Positions 37,132 through 45,057 of a stretch of DNA of 59,079 nt are shown one piece after another. Source of the stretch: Streptomyces shenzhenensis. GTDB taxonomy: Bacteria; Actinomycetota; Actinomycetes; Streptomycetales; Streptomycetaceae. Made by a program: the position numbers and the translations under genes. Numbering within the stretch: position 1 is the stretch's first letter; the number at the start of each line of letters is the position of its first letter. The notes beneath the pieces are model-generated. The model saw only the letters and a program-made list of their open reading frames with translations, did not search any database and was not told the DNA's origin. The stretch is taken from NCBI RefSeq assembly GCF_003688995.1, contig NZ_PENI01000049.1, forward strand, positions 1 through 59,079, in the 5' to 3' direction.

Positions 37132-37796
37132 CCGAACTCACCTTCACCTGCACCGGGGTGCGCGCCGACCGCTACGCGGCCGGTCCGACCCTGGTGTTCC
37201 GGCTGCGCGTCGGCACACCCGGCGACGAACCCGTGCACGCCCTGGCACTGCGCTGCCAGATCCGCATCGAGCCCGCCCGGCGCGGCTACGACCGCGCCGA
37301 ACGGGACGGGCTCGTCGACCTGTTCGGCGAACCGTCCCGCTGGGGCAGCACCCTCCAGCCGGTGCAGTTCGCACAGGTCCCGCTGATGGTGCCCGGCTTC
37401 ACCCGGGAGACCGAGACCGATCTCGCCGTGCCCTGCACCTACGACATGGACATCGCCGCCACCCGCTACCTCGCCGCGCTCGACGGCGGTGAGGTGCCCC
37501 TGCTGATGCTGTTCTCCGGAACGGCGTTCACCGGAACCGGCGGCTTCCGCGTCGAACCCGTCCCCTGGGACCGGGAGGCCGCCTTCCGGATGCCGGTCGC
37601 GACCTGGCGCGAGATGGTCGAACAGCACTTCCCCGGCTGCGGCTGGATCCGGCTGCCCCGCGACACCATGGACGCCCTGCTGGCCCACCGCTCGCGCCGG
37701 GCGCTGCCCTCCTGGGAGGCGACCGTGCGGGATCTGCTCGCCCGGGCCGCGCCGGGACCCGCCCTCACCAGCACGACCGGAAGGACCGCTCCGTGA
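37128..37796 (+). CDS. DUF6084 hydrogenase-associated protein
   Basis: A 222-residue protein of the DUF6084 family. The N-terminal half is predicted beta-rich (TFTCTGVRADRYAAGPTLVF, ALALRCQIRIEPARRGYD), the centre has QVPLMVPGFTRETETDLAVPC, and the C-terminal half ends in a helix (MDALLAHRSRRALPSWEATVRDLL). No signal peptide and no Cys cluster. Encoded only in the hydrogenase operon context here, with ATGA and GTGA overlaps to its neighbours. It may be an assembly factor; no reaction can be assigned. Confidence 0.72.
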   Translation: MTELTFTCTGVRADRYAAGPTLVFRLRVGTPGDEPVHALALRCQIRIEPARRGYDRAERDGLVDLFGEPSRWGSTLQPVQFAQVPLMVPGFTRETETDLAVPCTYDMDIAATRYLAALDGGEVPLLMLFSGTAFTGTGGFRVEPVPWDREAAFRMPVATWREMVEQHFPGCGWIRLPRDTMDALLAHRSRRALPSWEATVRDLLARAAPGPALTSTTGRTAP

Positions 37797-39214
37797 GCGT
37801 GACCGCGTTCGCCCCGCAGACCGAGGCGCGCCTCGCCCTCGCCCGGAAAGTCGCCGACGCCGTCCTCTTCGAGGGCTATGTGCTCTACCCCTACCGGGCG
37901 TCCGCCGCGAAGAACCGGCTGCGCTGGCAGTTCGGCGTGCTGGTGCCGCCCGGCTGGGGCGCCGAGTGCGAGGAACACGCCTTCCAGCACACCGAGTGCC
38001 TGCTGGAGCCCAGGGCCGGCGCCACCCTCGCCGTCGAACTGCGCTTTCTGCGCGCCCGCCGCCGCACCGTCCAACGGGCGTGCGGTGACGGCGAGTTCGA
38101 GACCGTCCCGGAACTCCGCCTGGCCGACCGGGTGCTGGTCCCCTGGGACGAGGGCGTCGAGGAGCGCGTCGAGACGGCCGTACCGGTCGCCGACGTCCTC
38201 GCCGCGGACGTCACGGTCCCCTTCCAGCGGCCCGCGGGCACCGAGCACGAGGCCGTCCTCGACCCGGCGGGCCGGACGGCCGGCCGGACCGTCCACCGGT
38301 ACGCGCCGCTGACCGGCCGGCTGCGGCTGTCGGCCGCCGAACTCGACGGCCCCCACCGGGTGGTGCGGCTGACCGCCGTCGTCGAGAACACCAGCGACTG
38401 GACCCCGCCGGCCGGCCACGCCGCCGCCCGCGACGCGGCACTCCCGCGCTCCCTGGTGGCCGCCCACCTCCTGATGGCCGTGGACCGGGGATCCTTCCTG
38501 TCGATGACCGACCCCCCGCAGTGGGCCAGGGGCGCGGTCGCCGCCTGCCGCAATCTGCACACCTGGCCGGTCCTGGCCGGCGAACCCGGCCGCGCCGACG
38601 TGGTGCTGTCCTCACCGATCATCCTGGAGGACCACCCGGCCATCGCCCCCGAGAGTCCCGGCGCCCTGTACGACGCGACCGAGATCGACGAGATCCTCGC
38701 GCTGCGCACCGCCGCCCTCACCGACGAGGAGAAGCGGGAGGCGCGGGGCACCGACGAGCGGGCCGCCGCCGTGCTCGACCTGGCCGACTCGCTGCCGCCC
38801 GAGGTGCTGGAACGCCTGCACGGCGCGGTCCGCGGCCTGCGCGAGGTGACCCGGCCGGCCACCGGGACCGGGTTCCCCGACGAGCACGGCGTACCGCGGC
38901 CGGACACCCCGTGGTGGGACCCGGCGGGCGACGCGGGCATCGACCCCGGCCACGACCGCGTCCTGGTGGACGGGCGGCCGGCGGGCGCGGGCAGCCGCCT
39001 CGTGCTGCGCCCCGGGCTGCGCCGCACCGACGCCCAGGATGTGTTCCTGTACGGGCGCACCGCGACCGTCGAGGCCGTGCTGCACGACGTGGACGGCGTG
39101 GTGCACCTCGCGGTCACCGCGGATGGCGACCCGGGCGCCGATCTCCGCCGCGAACAGGGCCGCTTCCTGTACTTCCGGCCCGACGAACTCGCCTGGCCCG
39201 AGGAGGACGGATGA
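37793..39214 (+). CDS. 473-residue hydrogenase-operon protein of unknown function
   Basis: A large soluble protein without a recognised domain. The first 120 residues include LFEGYVLYPYRASAAKNRLRW and FQHTECLLEPRAGATLAVELRFL; residues 175-330 contain TGRLRLSAAELDG, LLMAVDRGSFLSMTDPP and LSSPIILEDHPAIAPESPG-LYDATEIDEILALRT; the last third is loop-rich (TPWWDPAG, GRFLYFRPDELAWPEEDG). I recall homologues only in group 1h hydrogenase loci. Size and conserved context suggest a scaffold or maturation factor. The GTG at 37793 overlaps the previous stop, and its own stop overlaps the protease gene. Confidence 0.72.
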   Translation: MSVTAFAPQTEARLALARKVADAVLFEGYVLYPYRASAAKNRLRWQFGVLVPPGWGAECEEHAFQHTECLLEPRAGATLAVELRFLRARRRTVQRACGDGEFETVPELRLADRVLVPWDEGVEERVETAVPVADVLAADVTVPFQRPAGTEHEAVLDPAGRTAGRTVHRYAPLTGRLRLSAAELDGPHRVVRLTAVVENTSDWTPPAGHAAARDAALPRSLVAAHLLMAVDRGSFLSMTDPPQWARGAVAACRNLHTWPVLAGEPGRADVVLSSPIILEDHPAIAPESPGALYDATEIDEILALRTAALTDEEKREARGTDERAAAVLDLADSLPPEVLERLHGAVRGLREVTRPATGTGFPDEHGVPRPDTPWWDPAGDAGIDPGHDRVLVDGRPAGAGSRLVLRPGLRRTDAQDVFLYGRTATVEAVLHDVDGVVHLAVTADGDPGADLRREQGRFLYFRPDELAWPEEDG

Positions 39215-39750
39215 GCGCGCGCCCCGCGGCCGGCCGGGTCCTCGTCGCCGGCATCGGGAACGTCTTCCTCGGCGACGACGGCTTCGGCGTGGAGACCGTC
39301 CGCGCCCTGGCCACCCGCCCGCTGCCCCGCCGGGCCGAGATCGTGGACGTCGGGGTACGCGGAGTGCACCTCGCCTACCAGCTCCTCGACGGGTACGACA
39401 CCCTGATCCTGGTGGACGCCACCGCCCGCGGCGGACCACCGGGCACCCTCTACGTCATCGAGCACGAGAGCGCCGCCACGGCCGGCCCGGCGGGCGCCCC
39501 GCTGGACGGCCACCGCATGACCCCGGACGCCGTGCTCGCCCTGCTCGGCACCCTGTGCGCGGGCACCGGTGGGCAGCCCCCGCGCCGCACGCTCGTCGTG
39601 GGGTGCGAACCGGCCTGTGTGGCCGAGGGGATGGGGCTGAGCGGGCCCGTGTCCGACGCCGTGCCGCAGGCCGTCCGGCTCGTCGAGGACCTGCTGGGCG
39701 CGTCCCCCGAGCCCGAGCCACGTCCGCTGGCCGGCGAAGCCGCGAAGTGA
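39211..39750 (+). CDS. Hydrogenase maturation endopeptidase (HyaD/HupD type)
   Basis: A 179-residue nickel-checking protease that removes the C-terminal tail of the large subunit once Ni is inserted. VLVAGIGNVFLGDDGFGVETV is the defining N-terminal motif with the metal-binding Asp/Glu; EIVDVGVRGVHLAYQLLDGYDTLILVDA follows (second metal ligand Asp), and the conserved His is in LDGHRMTPDAVLAL. The target is probably HhyL, which keeps a 23-residue tail after its L2 motif. It is translationally coupled to the upstream gene by ATGA. Confidence 0.92.
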   Translation: MSARPAAGRVLVAGIGNVFLGDDGFGVETVRALATRPLPRRAEIVDVGVRGVHLAYQLLDGYDTLILVDATARGGPPGTLYVIEHESAATAGPAGAPLDGHRMTPDAVLALLGTLCAGTGGQPPRRTLVVGCEPACVAEGMGLSGPVSDAVPQAVRLVEDLLGASPEPEPRPLAGEAAK

Positions 39751-39760
39751 GGAGAGACCC

Positions 39761-39871
39761 ATGAAGAAGATCGTCCTCGGCGCTCTGACCGCCGCAGCCG
39801 CCGCGGCCGCCGCGCTCGTCGTGCAGTCCCTGCCCGACCTCCGGCGCTATCTGCGCATCCGCAGCATGTGA
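39761..39871 (+). CDS. DUF6893 microprotein (36 aa)
   Basis: A 36-residue peptide: basic start MKKIVLGAL, an Ala-rich hydrophobic stretch (TAAAAAAAALVVQ), then SLPDLRRYLRIRSM. This pattern matches the streptomycete DUF6893 family as I remember it. A GGAGAG site lies 5-10 bases upstream of the ATG, 10 bp after the protease stop. The hydrophobic helix suits a membrane-associated micropeptide; the Arg-rich end would face the cytoplasm. A role in tethering the hydrogenase is possible but unproven. Confidence 0.7.
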   Translation: MKKIVLGALTAAAAAAAALVVQSLPDLRRYLRIRSM

Positions 39872-39998
39872 CCTCGGGCCCGGCGCGCACCCGGCCCCGG
39901 CGGGTGCGTGCTGCGGCAAACGACGGACGCGGCCTCGCGGTGGCGGCGCGCCGGACCGTCGGCCCGGCACCCCGCACCTCTAATGGGACGCGGCCGTT

Positions 39999-40066
39999 CG
40001 CGCACGTACGGCCCGCGCTCGGCGCACGTACGGCCCGCCCTCTGCACATGTACGGCCCGCCGGGAC
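39999..40066. repeat. Three 22-bp direct repeats upstream of hypA
   Basis: The core GTACGGCCCGC occurs at 40006, 40028 and 40050, exactly 22 bp (two helix turns) apart. The first two copies share CGCACGTACGGCCCGC; the third is CACATGTACGGCCCGC. The array ends 8 bp before the hypA start, so it overlaps the likely promoter and leader. CGCGCACGTA at 39999 also occurs between pucR and hoxX. Confidence 0.8.
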
Positions 40067-40074
40067 GGAGGCAG

Positions 40075-40467
40075 ATGCACGAGATGTCCATCGCGCTGGC
40101 GGTGATCGACCAGGTCACGGAGGCCGCCGAACGGGCCGGTGACGTCACCGCGGTCCGCTCGGTGCGGCTCCAGGTGGGCGAACTGGCCGGTGTCGTACCC
40201 GAAGCCCTGACCTTCTCCTTCGAACTGGCCCGCGCCGGGACCCTGTTGGAAGGCGCCGAACTGGTCGCCGACACGGTGCCCGGACGGGCCCGCTGCGCGC
40301 CCTGCGACCACGAATGGGCCGTCGGCATGCCACCCCGGCTGAACTGCCCGCGGTGCCGGGGCGCGACCACCGACCTGCTGTCCGGCCGCGAACTGCGCAT
40401 CGTCCAGGTGCGCTGGGCCGACCGCACGGCGTCGGCACCCACCCGTGAACCGAGCGAGGAGCGCTGA
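40075..40467 (+). CDS. hypA: Hydrogenase nickel-insertion protein HypA
   Basis: A 130-residue metallochaperone. MHEMSIALAVIDQV is the canonical Ni-binding N-terminus (His 2); the zinc site is CAPC (about 77-80) and CPRC (about 96-99). It hands Ni to the large subunit with HypB. The ATG at 40075 follows GGACGGAGG. It opens the second part of the hydrogenase locus, behind the 22-bp repeats, suggesting a separate promoter for hypABFCDE. hypB follows after 3 bp. Confidence 0.95.
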   Translation: MHEMSIALAVIDQVTEAAERAGDVTAVRSVRLQVGELAGVVPEALTFSFELARAGTLLEGAELVADTVPGRARCAPCDHEWAVGMPPRLNCPRCRGATTDLLSGRELRIVQVRWADRTASAPTREPSEER

Positions 40468-40470
40468 ACC

Positions 40471-41208
40471 ATGTGCCGTGCGATGGATCTGCACCAGTCC
40501 GTGCTCGCCAGGAACGACGAGTCCGCGCACGCCCTGCGCGCCCGGCTCGCGGCCCGCGGCACCACGGTCGTCAACCTGCTCTCCAGCCCCGGCAGCGGCA
40601 AGACCGCCCTGTTGGAGCACGAACTCACCCTGGCCCGCGAGCGGTCCGTGCCGGTGGCCGCGCTCACCGCCGACCTCGCCACCGAGAACGACGCGGCCCG
40701 GCTCGCCCGTTCCGGCGTCCCGGTCAAGCAGATCCTCACCGACGGGCTGTGCCATCTGGAGGCCGGGATGCTCGCCCGGCACCTCGAGGACTGGCTGCCG
40801 GAGCCCACGCGGCTGCTGTTCGTGGAGAACGTCGGCAACCTCGTCTGCCCGGCCTCCTACGACCTCGGCGAGACCCTGCGCGTGGTCCTCGCCTCCGTGA
40901 CGGAGGGTGAGGACAAACCGCTGAAGTACCCCACCGCCTTCGGCCTCGCCCATTTGGTGGTGATCACCAAGACCGACATCGCCGCGGCGGTGGACTTCGA
41001 CGAGCCGGCGTTCCGCGCCCACGTCGAACAGGTCAACCCGGGCGTCGAGGTGGTACCGACCTCGGTGCGCGGCCGGCGGGGGCTCGGCACCCTGCTGGAG
41101 CGGGCCCTGGCCGCCGCGGCCGGCGCCCCGCCGCACACCCCCGTCATGGCCCGCCGCCCGCACGAGCACGCCGGGCACACCCACGCCGCCCTCCCGTCCC
41201 GCTCGTGA
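40471..41208 (+). CDS. hypB: Hydrogenase nickel-incorporation GTPase HypB
   Basis: A 245-residue SIMIBI GTPase. The P-loop is SSPGSGKTALLE (about 38-49); the G2/G3 region is ADLATENDAARL, the metal site GLCHLEAGM, the G4 element VITKTDI. It drives Ni insertion with HypA. The C-terminal tail RRPHEHAGHTHAALP has several His and may store Ni, whereas many HypB proteins carry a His-rich N-terminus instead. The ATG at 40471 overlaps no other gene; its stop overlaps hypF (GTGA). Confidence 0.95.
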   Translation: MCRAMDLHQSVLARNDESAHALRARLAARGTTVVNLLSSPGSGKTALLEHELTLARERSVPVAALTADLATENDAARLARSGVPVKQILTDGLCHLEAGMLARHLEDWLPEPTRLLFVENVGNLVCPASYDLGETLRVVLASVTEGEDKPLKYPTAFGLAHLVVITKTDIAAAVDFDEPAFRAHVEQVNPGVEVVPTSVRGRRGLGTLLERALAAAAGAPPHTPVMARRPHEHAGHTHAALPSRS

Positions 41209-43598
41209 GCGTCACCGGCGCCCCCGGCGGGACGACCCTGCGCCGCCGGGTCACCGTGCGCGGCGTGGTCCAGGGCGTCGGCTTCCGGCCGTATGTGCAC
41301 GCGCTCGCCACCTCGCTCGGACTGACCGGACACGTCACCAACACCCCCGACGGCGTGGTCGTCGAGGTCGAGGGCGGCCCCGGGGCCGTCGACCGGTTCT
41401 GCGCCCGCCTCGCGCCGGACGCCCCGCCGCTGGCCCGCGTCGACGGCGTCGACCACCAGGACGTGCCGGTCACCGGCGACGGCGCGTTCACCATCCTCGC
41501 CTCCCGGGCCGGCGGCCGGGCCGGCGCCCTGATCCCCCCGGACACGGCGACCTGCGCGGCGTGCCTGGACGAACTGGCCGACCCCGCCGACCGGAGGCAC
41601 CGCCACCCCTTCGTCAACTGCACCCACTGCGGGCCCCGCTTCACGATCGTCACCGGCCTGCCCTACGACCGGGCGCACACCACGATGGCCGGCTTCCCGC
41701 TGTGCCCGCGCTGCGCCCGCGAGTACGCCGACCCCGCCGACCGGCGCTTCCACGCCCAGCCCGTCGCCTGCCCGGACTGCGGCCCGCGGCTGCGCCTGCT
41801 GGTCCGCCACCCGCGGGCCGCCGGCGCCGCCGAGGAGATCACGGACGCGGACCCGGTGGCCGGGGCACGCCGACTGCTGGCCCGGGGCGCGGTCCTCGCG
41901 GTGAAGGGGCTCGGCGGCTACCACCTGGCGTGCGACGCGACCGACCCCGCGGCCGTCGCGCTGCTGCGGCGCCGCAAGGCGAGGGGCGACAAGCCCTTCG
42001 CGCTCATGGCACGCAGCGCCGATGACATCGGGCACCTGGTGTCGCTCACCGCCGCGGAGCGCGAGCTGCTCGGCGGTGCGGCCCGCCCGATCGTGCTGCT
42101 GCGCCGCCACGCCATCGGCGGGGCCGCCGGCCCGCGCCCGGCCGAGCAGGTCGCGCCCGGCAGCCCCGACCTCGGCGTCATGCTGCCCTACACCCCGCTG
42201 CACCACCTCCTGCTGGGCCTGCCGGGCGATCCCGACGGGCCCCGGCTGCTCGTCATGACCAGCGGCAACGTGTCCGGCGAACCGATCGTCACCGACGACG
42301 GGGAGGCCCTGGAGCGGCTCGCGCACCTGGCTGACGCCTGGCTCACCCACGACCGGCCCATCCGGGTGCCGTGCGACGACTCCGTGGTGCGGCTGTGCGA
42401 CGGGAAGCCGCTCGTCGTGCGCCGCGCCCGGGGCTATGCGCCACTGCCGCTCGACCTGCCCGTCCCGGTGCGCCCGGCCCTCGCGGTCGGCGGCGACCTG
42501 AAGAACGCGTTCTGCCTCGGGGAGGGGCGGCGGGCCTGGCTGTCGGCCCACATCGGCGACATGGACGACCTCGCCACCCAACGGGCCTTCGCGCGCGCCG
42601 TGGCACAGCTGGAGGCGATCACCCCGGTGCGGCCCGGACTGTTCGCGGCCGACCGGCACCCCGGCTACCGCTCCGCCCGGTGGGCCGTCCGCACCGCCGC
42701 GGGACGCGGCGTGGGCGGGGTGGTCCGGGTCCAGCATCACCACGCGCACATCGCCGCCGCGATGGCGGAACACGGACTGGACGGCACAAGGCCGGTGCTC
42801 GGCGCCGCCTTCGACGGCACCGGCCACGGCGACGACGGAGCGGTGTGGGGCGGGGAGTTCCTGCTCGCGGACTACGCCGGCTTCCGCCGCCTCGGGCACC
42901 TGGCCTACGTACCCCTGCCCGGCGGCGACGCCGCCGTGCGCCGGCCCTACCGCATGGCCCTCGCGCACCTGCGCGCGGCCGGGCTCGACTGGTCCCCCGA
43001 CCTGCCCTGTGTGACCGCCTGCCCCGCCACCGAACTCACCGTGCTCTCCCGGCAGTTGGCGCGCGGCATCAACTGTGTGCCCACCTCCAGCATGGGCCGC
43101 CTCTTCGACGCGGTGTCGTCCCTGGCCGGCGTGTGCCACCGGGCCGGCTACGAGGCGCAGGCCGCCGTCGAACTGGAGGCCGCCGCGCTGTCCGCGCCCG
43201 GCGGGGACGGCACCGCCTACGCCTTCGCCGTGCGCGAGGCCGCGGCCGGCGAAGGCCCGCTGCGGGCCGACCCGGCGCCCGTCCTGGCCGCGGTCGTCGA
43301 CGATCTGCGGGCGGGCGTGCCCACGGCGTCGATCGCGGCCCGCTTCCACCGCGCCGTCGCCGGCCTCGTGCACCGCGTCTGCCTGCTGATCCGGGACCGC
43401 CACGGAGTGGACACCGTCGCCCTCACGGGCGGCGTGTTCCTCAACTCCCTGCTCTCCTCGGCCTGCGCCGCGGCCCTCGCGGCGGACGGTCTCACCGTGC
43501 TGCGCCACCACCTGGTCCCGCCCGGCGACGGGGGGCTGGCCCTGGGGCAGCTGATGGTGGCCGCCCGGGCGGGCGGCCCCGGCGGCCCGACCCCCTGA
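41205..43598 (+). CDS. hypF: Carbamoyltransferase HypF
   Basis: A 797-residue four-part enzyme that converts carbamoyl phosphate to a carbamoyl adenylate and loads it onto HypE for the cyanide ligands. Domains: acylphosphatase (about 10-100; VRGVVQGVGFRPYVHALA), zinc fingers (about 110-195; CAACLDEL, CTHCGPRF, CPRCAREY, CPDCGPRL), YrdC-like (about 210-395; AVKGLGGYHLACDAT) and Kae1-like (about 415-790; VQHHHAHIAAAMAEHG and ALTGGVFLNSLL). Length is standard. GTG start overlapping hypB. Confidence 0.95.
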   Translation: MSVTGAPGGTTLRRRVTVRGVVQGVGFRPYVHALATSLGLTGHVTNTPDGVVVEVEGGPGAVDRFCARLAPDAPPLARVDGVDHQDVPVTGDGAFTILASRAGGRAGALIPPDTATCAACLDELADPADRRHRHPFVNCTHCGPRFTIVTGLPYDRAHTTMAGFPLCPRCAREYADPADRRFHAQPVACPDCGPRLRLLVRHPRAAGAAEEITDADPVAGARRLLARGAVLAVKGLGGYHLACDATDPAAVALLRRRKARGDKPFALMARSADDIGHLVSLTAAERELLGGAARPIVLLRRHAIGGAAGPRPAEQVAPGSPDLGVMLPYTPLHHLLLGLPGDPDGPRLLVMTSGNVSGEPIVTDDGEALERLAHLADAWLTHDRPIRVPCDDSVVRLCDGKPLVVRRARGYAPLPLDLPVPVRPALAVGGDLKNAFCLGEGRRAWLSAHIGDMDDLATQRAFARAVAQLEAITPVRPGLFAADRHPGYRSARWAVRTAAGRGVGGVVRVQHHHAHIAAAMAEHGLDGTRPVLGAAFDGTGHGDDGAVWGGEFLLADYAGFRRLGHLAYVPLPGGDAAVRRPYRMALAHLRAAGLDWSPDLPCVTACPATELTVLSRQLARGINCVPTSSMGRLFDAVSSLAGVCHRAGYEAQAAVELEAAALSAPGGDGTAYAFAVREAAAGEGPLRADPAPVLAAVVDDLRAGVPTASIAARFHRAVAGLVHRVCLLIRDRHGVDTVALTGGVFLNSLLSSACAAALAADGLTVLRHHLVPPGDGGLALGQLMVAARAGGPGGPTP

Positions 43599-43633
43599 CG
43601 ACCGACGCACGACCCCACAGCGAGGAGAGGCCC

Positions 43634-43936
43634 ATGTGCCTGGCGGTACCCGGCAGAGTGCTGGACATCGGCGAACGGGACGGCACCCGGGTGGCCACCG
43701 TCGACTTCGGCGGCGTGGTCAAGGAGGTGTGCCTGGAATACCTGCCCGACCTGAAGGTCGGCGAGTACGCCATCGTGCACGTCGGCTTCGCCCTGCAACG
43801 GCTCGACGAGGAGTCGGCCCGGCACACGCTGGAACTCTTCGCCGAACTCGGCATGCTCCAGGAGGAGTTCGGCGACCCCTGGGAGGCGGCCGCCGGTACG
43901 GGCGGCGCGCACGGCGGCGAGGAGGCGCACCGGTGA
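43634..43936 (+). CDS. hypC: Hydrogenase assembly chaperone HypC
   Basis: A 100-residue chaperone with the invariant MCLAVPGRVLDI N-terminus; Cys 2 holds the Fe(CN)2CO unit together with HypD and passes it to the large subunit. The OB-like core ends in LKVGEYAIVHVGFALQRLDEESA. A Gly/Glu/His-rich extension follows (about 85-100). The ATG at 43634 follows GAGGAGAGG. The stop overlaps hypD by GTGA. Family length is about 75-100. Confidence 0.95.
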   Translation: MCLAVPGRVLDIGERDGTRVATVDFGGVVKEVCLEYLPDLKVGEYAIVHVGFALQRLDEESARHTLELFAELGMLQEEFGDPWEAAAGTGGAHGGEEAHR

Positions 43937-45057
43937 AGTACCTCGACGAGTTCCAGGACCCGGAGCTGGCCCGGCGGCTGCTCGACGAGATCCGTGCCAC
44001 GGTGACCAGGCCGTGGGCGCTGATGGAGGTCTGCGGCGGCCAGACGCACTCCATCATCCGGCATGGCATCGACCAACTCCTGCCCGAGCAGGTCGAGTTG
44101 ATCCACGGTCCGGGCTGCCCGGTGTGTGTCACGCCGCTGGAGGTCATCGACAAGGCCCTGGAGATCGCCTCCCGCCCCGAGGTGATCTTCTGCTCCTTCG
44201 GCGACATGCTCCGGGTGCCCGGTACGGGCCGCGACCTGTTCCAGGTGCGCGGGGAGGGCGGTGACGTACGGGTCGTCTACTCGCCGCTGGACGCGCTGCG
44301 GATCGCGCAGCGGCACCCGGAGCGCGAGGTGGTGTTCTTCGGCATCGGCTTCGAGACCACCGCGCCGCCCAACGCGATGACCGTCCACCAGGCCCGCAAG
44401 CTGGGCATCCGCAACTTCAGCCTGCTGGTCTCGCATGTGCGGGTGCCCCCGGCCATCGAGGCGATCATGCGCTCGCCGAGCTGCCGGGTGCAGGCCTTCC
44501 TCGCCGCCGGGCACGTGTGCACCGTCATGGGCGTCGGCGAGTACCCCGAACTGGCGGAGCGGCACCGCGTGCCCATCGTCGTCACCGGCTTCGAACCGCT
44601 GGACATCCTGGAGGGCGTACGCCGGACCGTGACGCAGCTCGAACGCGGCGAGCACACCGTCGACAACGCCTACCCGCGGGCCGTGCGCGCCGAGGGCAAC
44701 CCCGCCGCGCTGGCCATGCTGGAGGACGTCTTCGAGGTCACCGACCGCTCCTGGCGGGGGATCGGCGTGATCCCCGGCAGCGGCTGGCGGCTGTCCCGCA
44801 GGTACCGCGACTACGACGCCGAACTGCGGTTCGCCGTCGACGGCATCCGTACCGAGGAGCCGGCCGAGTGCCGCAGCGGCGAGGTGCTGCAGGGCCTGCT
44901 CAAGCCGCACGCGTGCGAGATGTTCGGCACCCGCTGCACCCCGCGCACCCCGCTCGGCGCCACCATGGTCTCCAGCGAGGGCGCCTGCGCCGCCTACTAC
45001 CTCTACCGACGCCTTCAGACCACCCCCGCGCCCCGGGAGGCGAGCCCCGTTGCCTGA
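43933..45057 (+). CDS. hypD: Hydrogenase Fe(CN)2CO assembly protein HypD
   Basis: A 374-residue 4Fe-4S protein that assembles the diatomic ligands on iron with HypC. MEVCGGQTHSIIRHGI and HGPGCPVCVTP carry the essential Cys and His; FFGIGFETTAPPNA is the central motif, and the cluster Cys residues are in the C-terminal part (ECRSGEVLQGLLKPHACEMFGTRCTP-type stretch, Cys in ECRSG, HACEM, GTRCTP). It starts with GTG at 43933, overlapping hypC, and runs 8 bp into hypE. Confidence 0.95.
   Translation: MKYLDEFQDPELARRLLDEIRATVTRPWALMEVCGGQTHSIIRHGIDQLLPEQVELIHGPGCPVCVTPLEVIDKALEIASRPEVIFCSFGDMLRVPGTGRDLFQVRGEGGDVRVVYSPLDALRIAQRHPEREVVFFGIGFETTAPPNAMTVHQARKLGIRNFSLLVSHVRVPPAIEAIMRSPSCRVQAFLAAGHVCTVMGVGEYPELAERHRVPIVVTGFEPLDILEGVRRTVTQLERGEHTVDNAYPRAVRAEGNPAALAMLEDVFEVTDRSWRGIGVIPGSGWRLSRRYRDYDAELRFAVDGIRTEEPAECRSGEVLQGLLKPHACEMFGTRCTPRTPLGATMVSSEGACAAYYLYRRLQTTPAPREASPVA

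Noticed and set aside
39985..40070. 22-bp repeats as a CRISPR array or replication iterons
   Set aside because: Only three copies with no unique spacers and no cas or rep gene nearby; placement before hypA fits an operator better.
40857..43610. 917-residue minus-strand frame
   Set aside because: Antisense of hypF and hypB.
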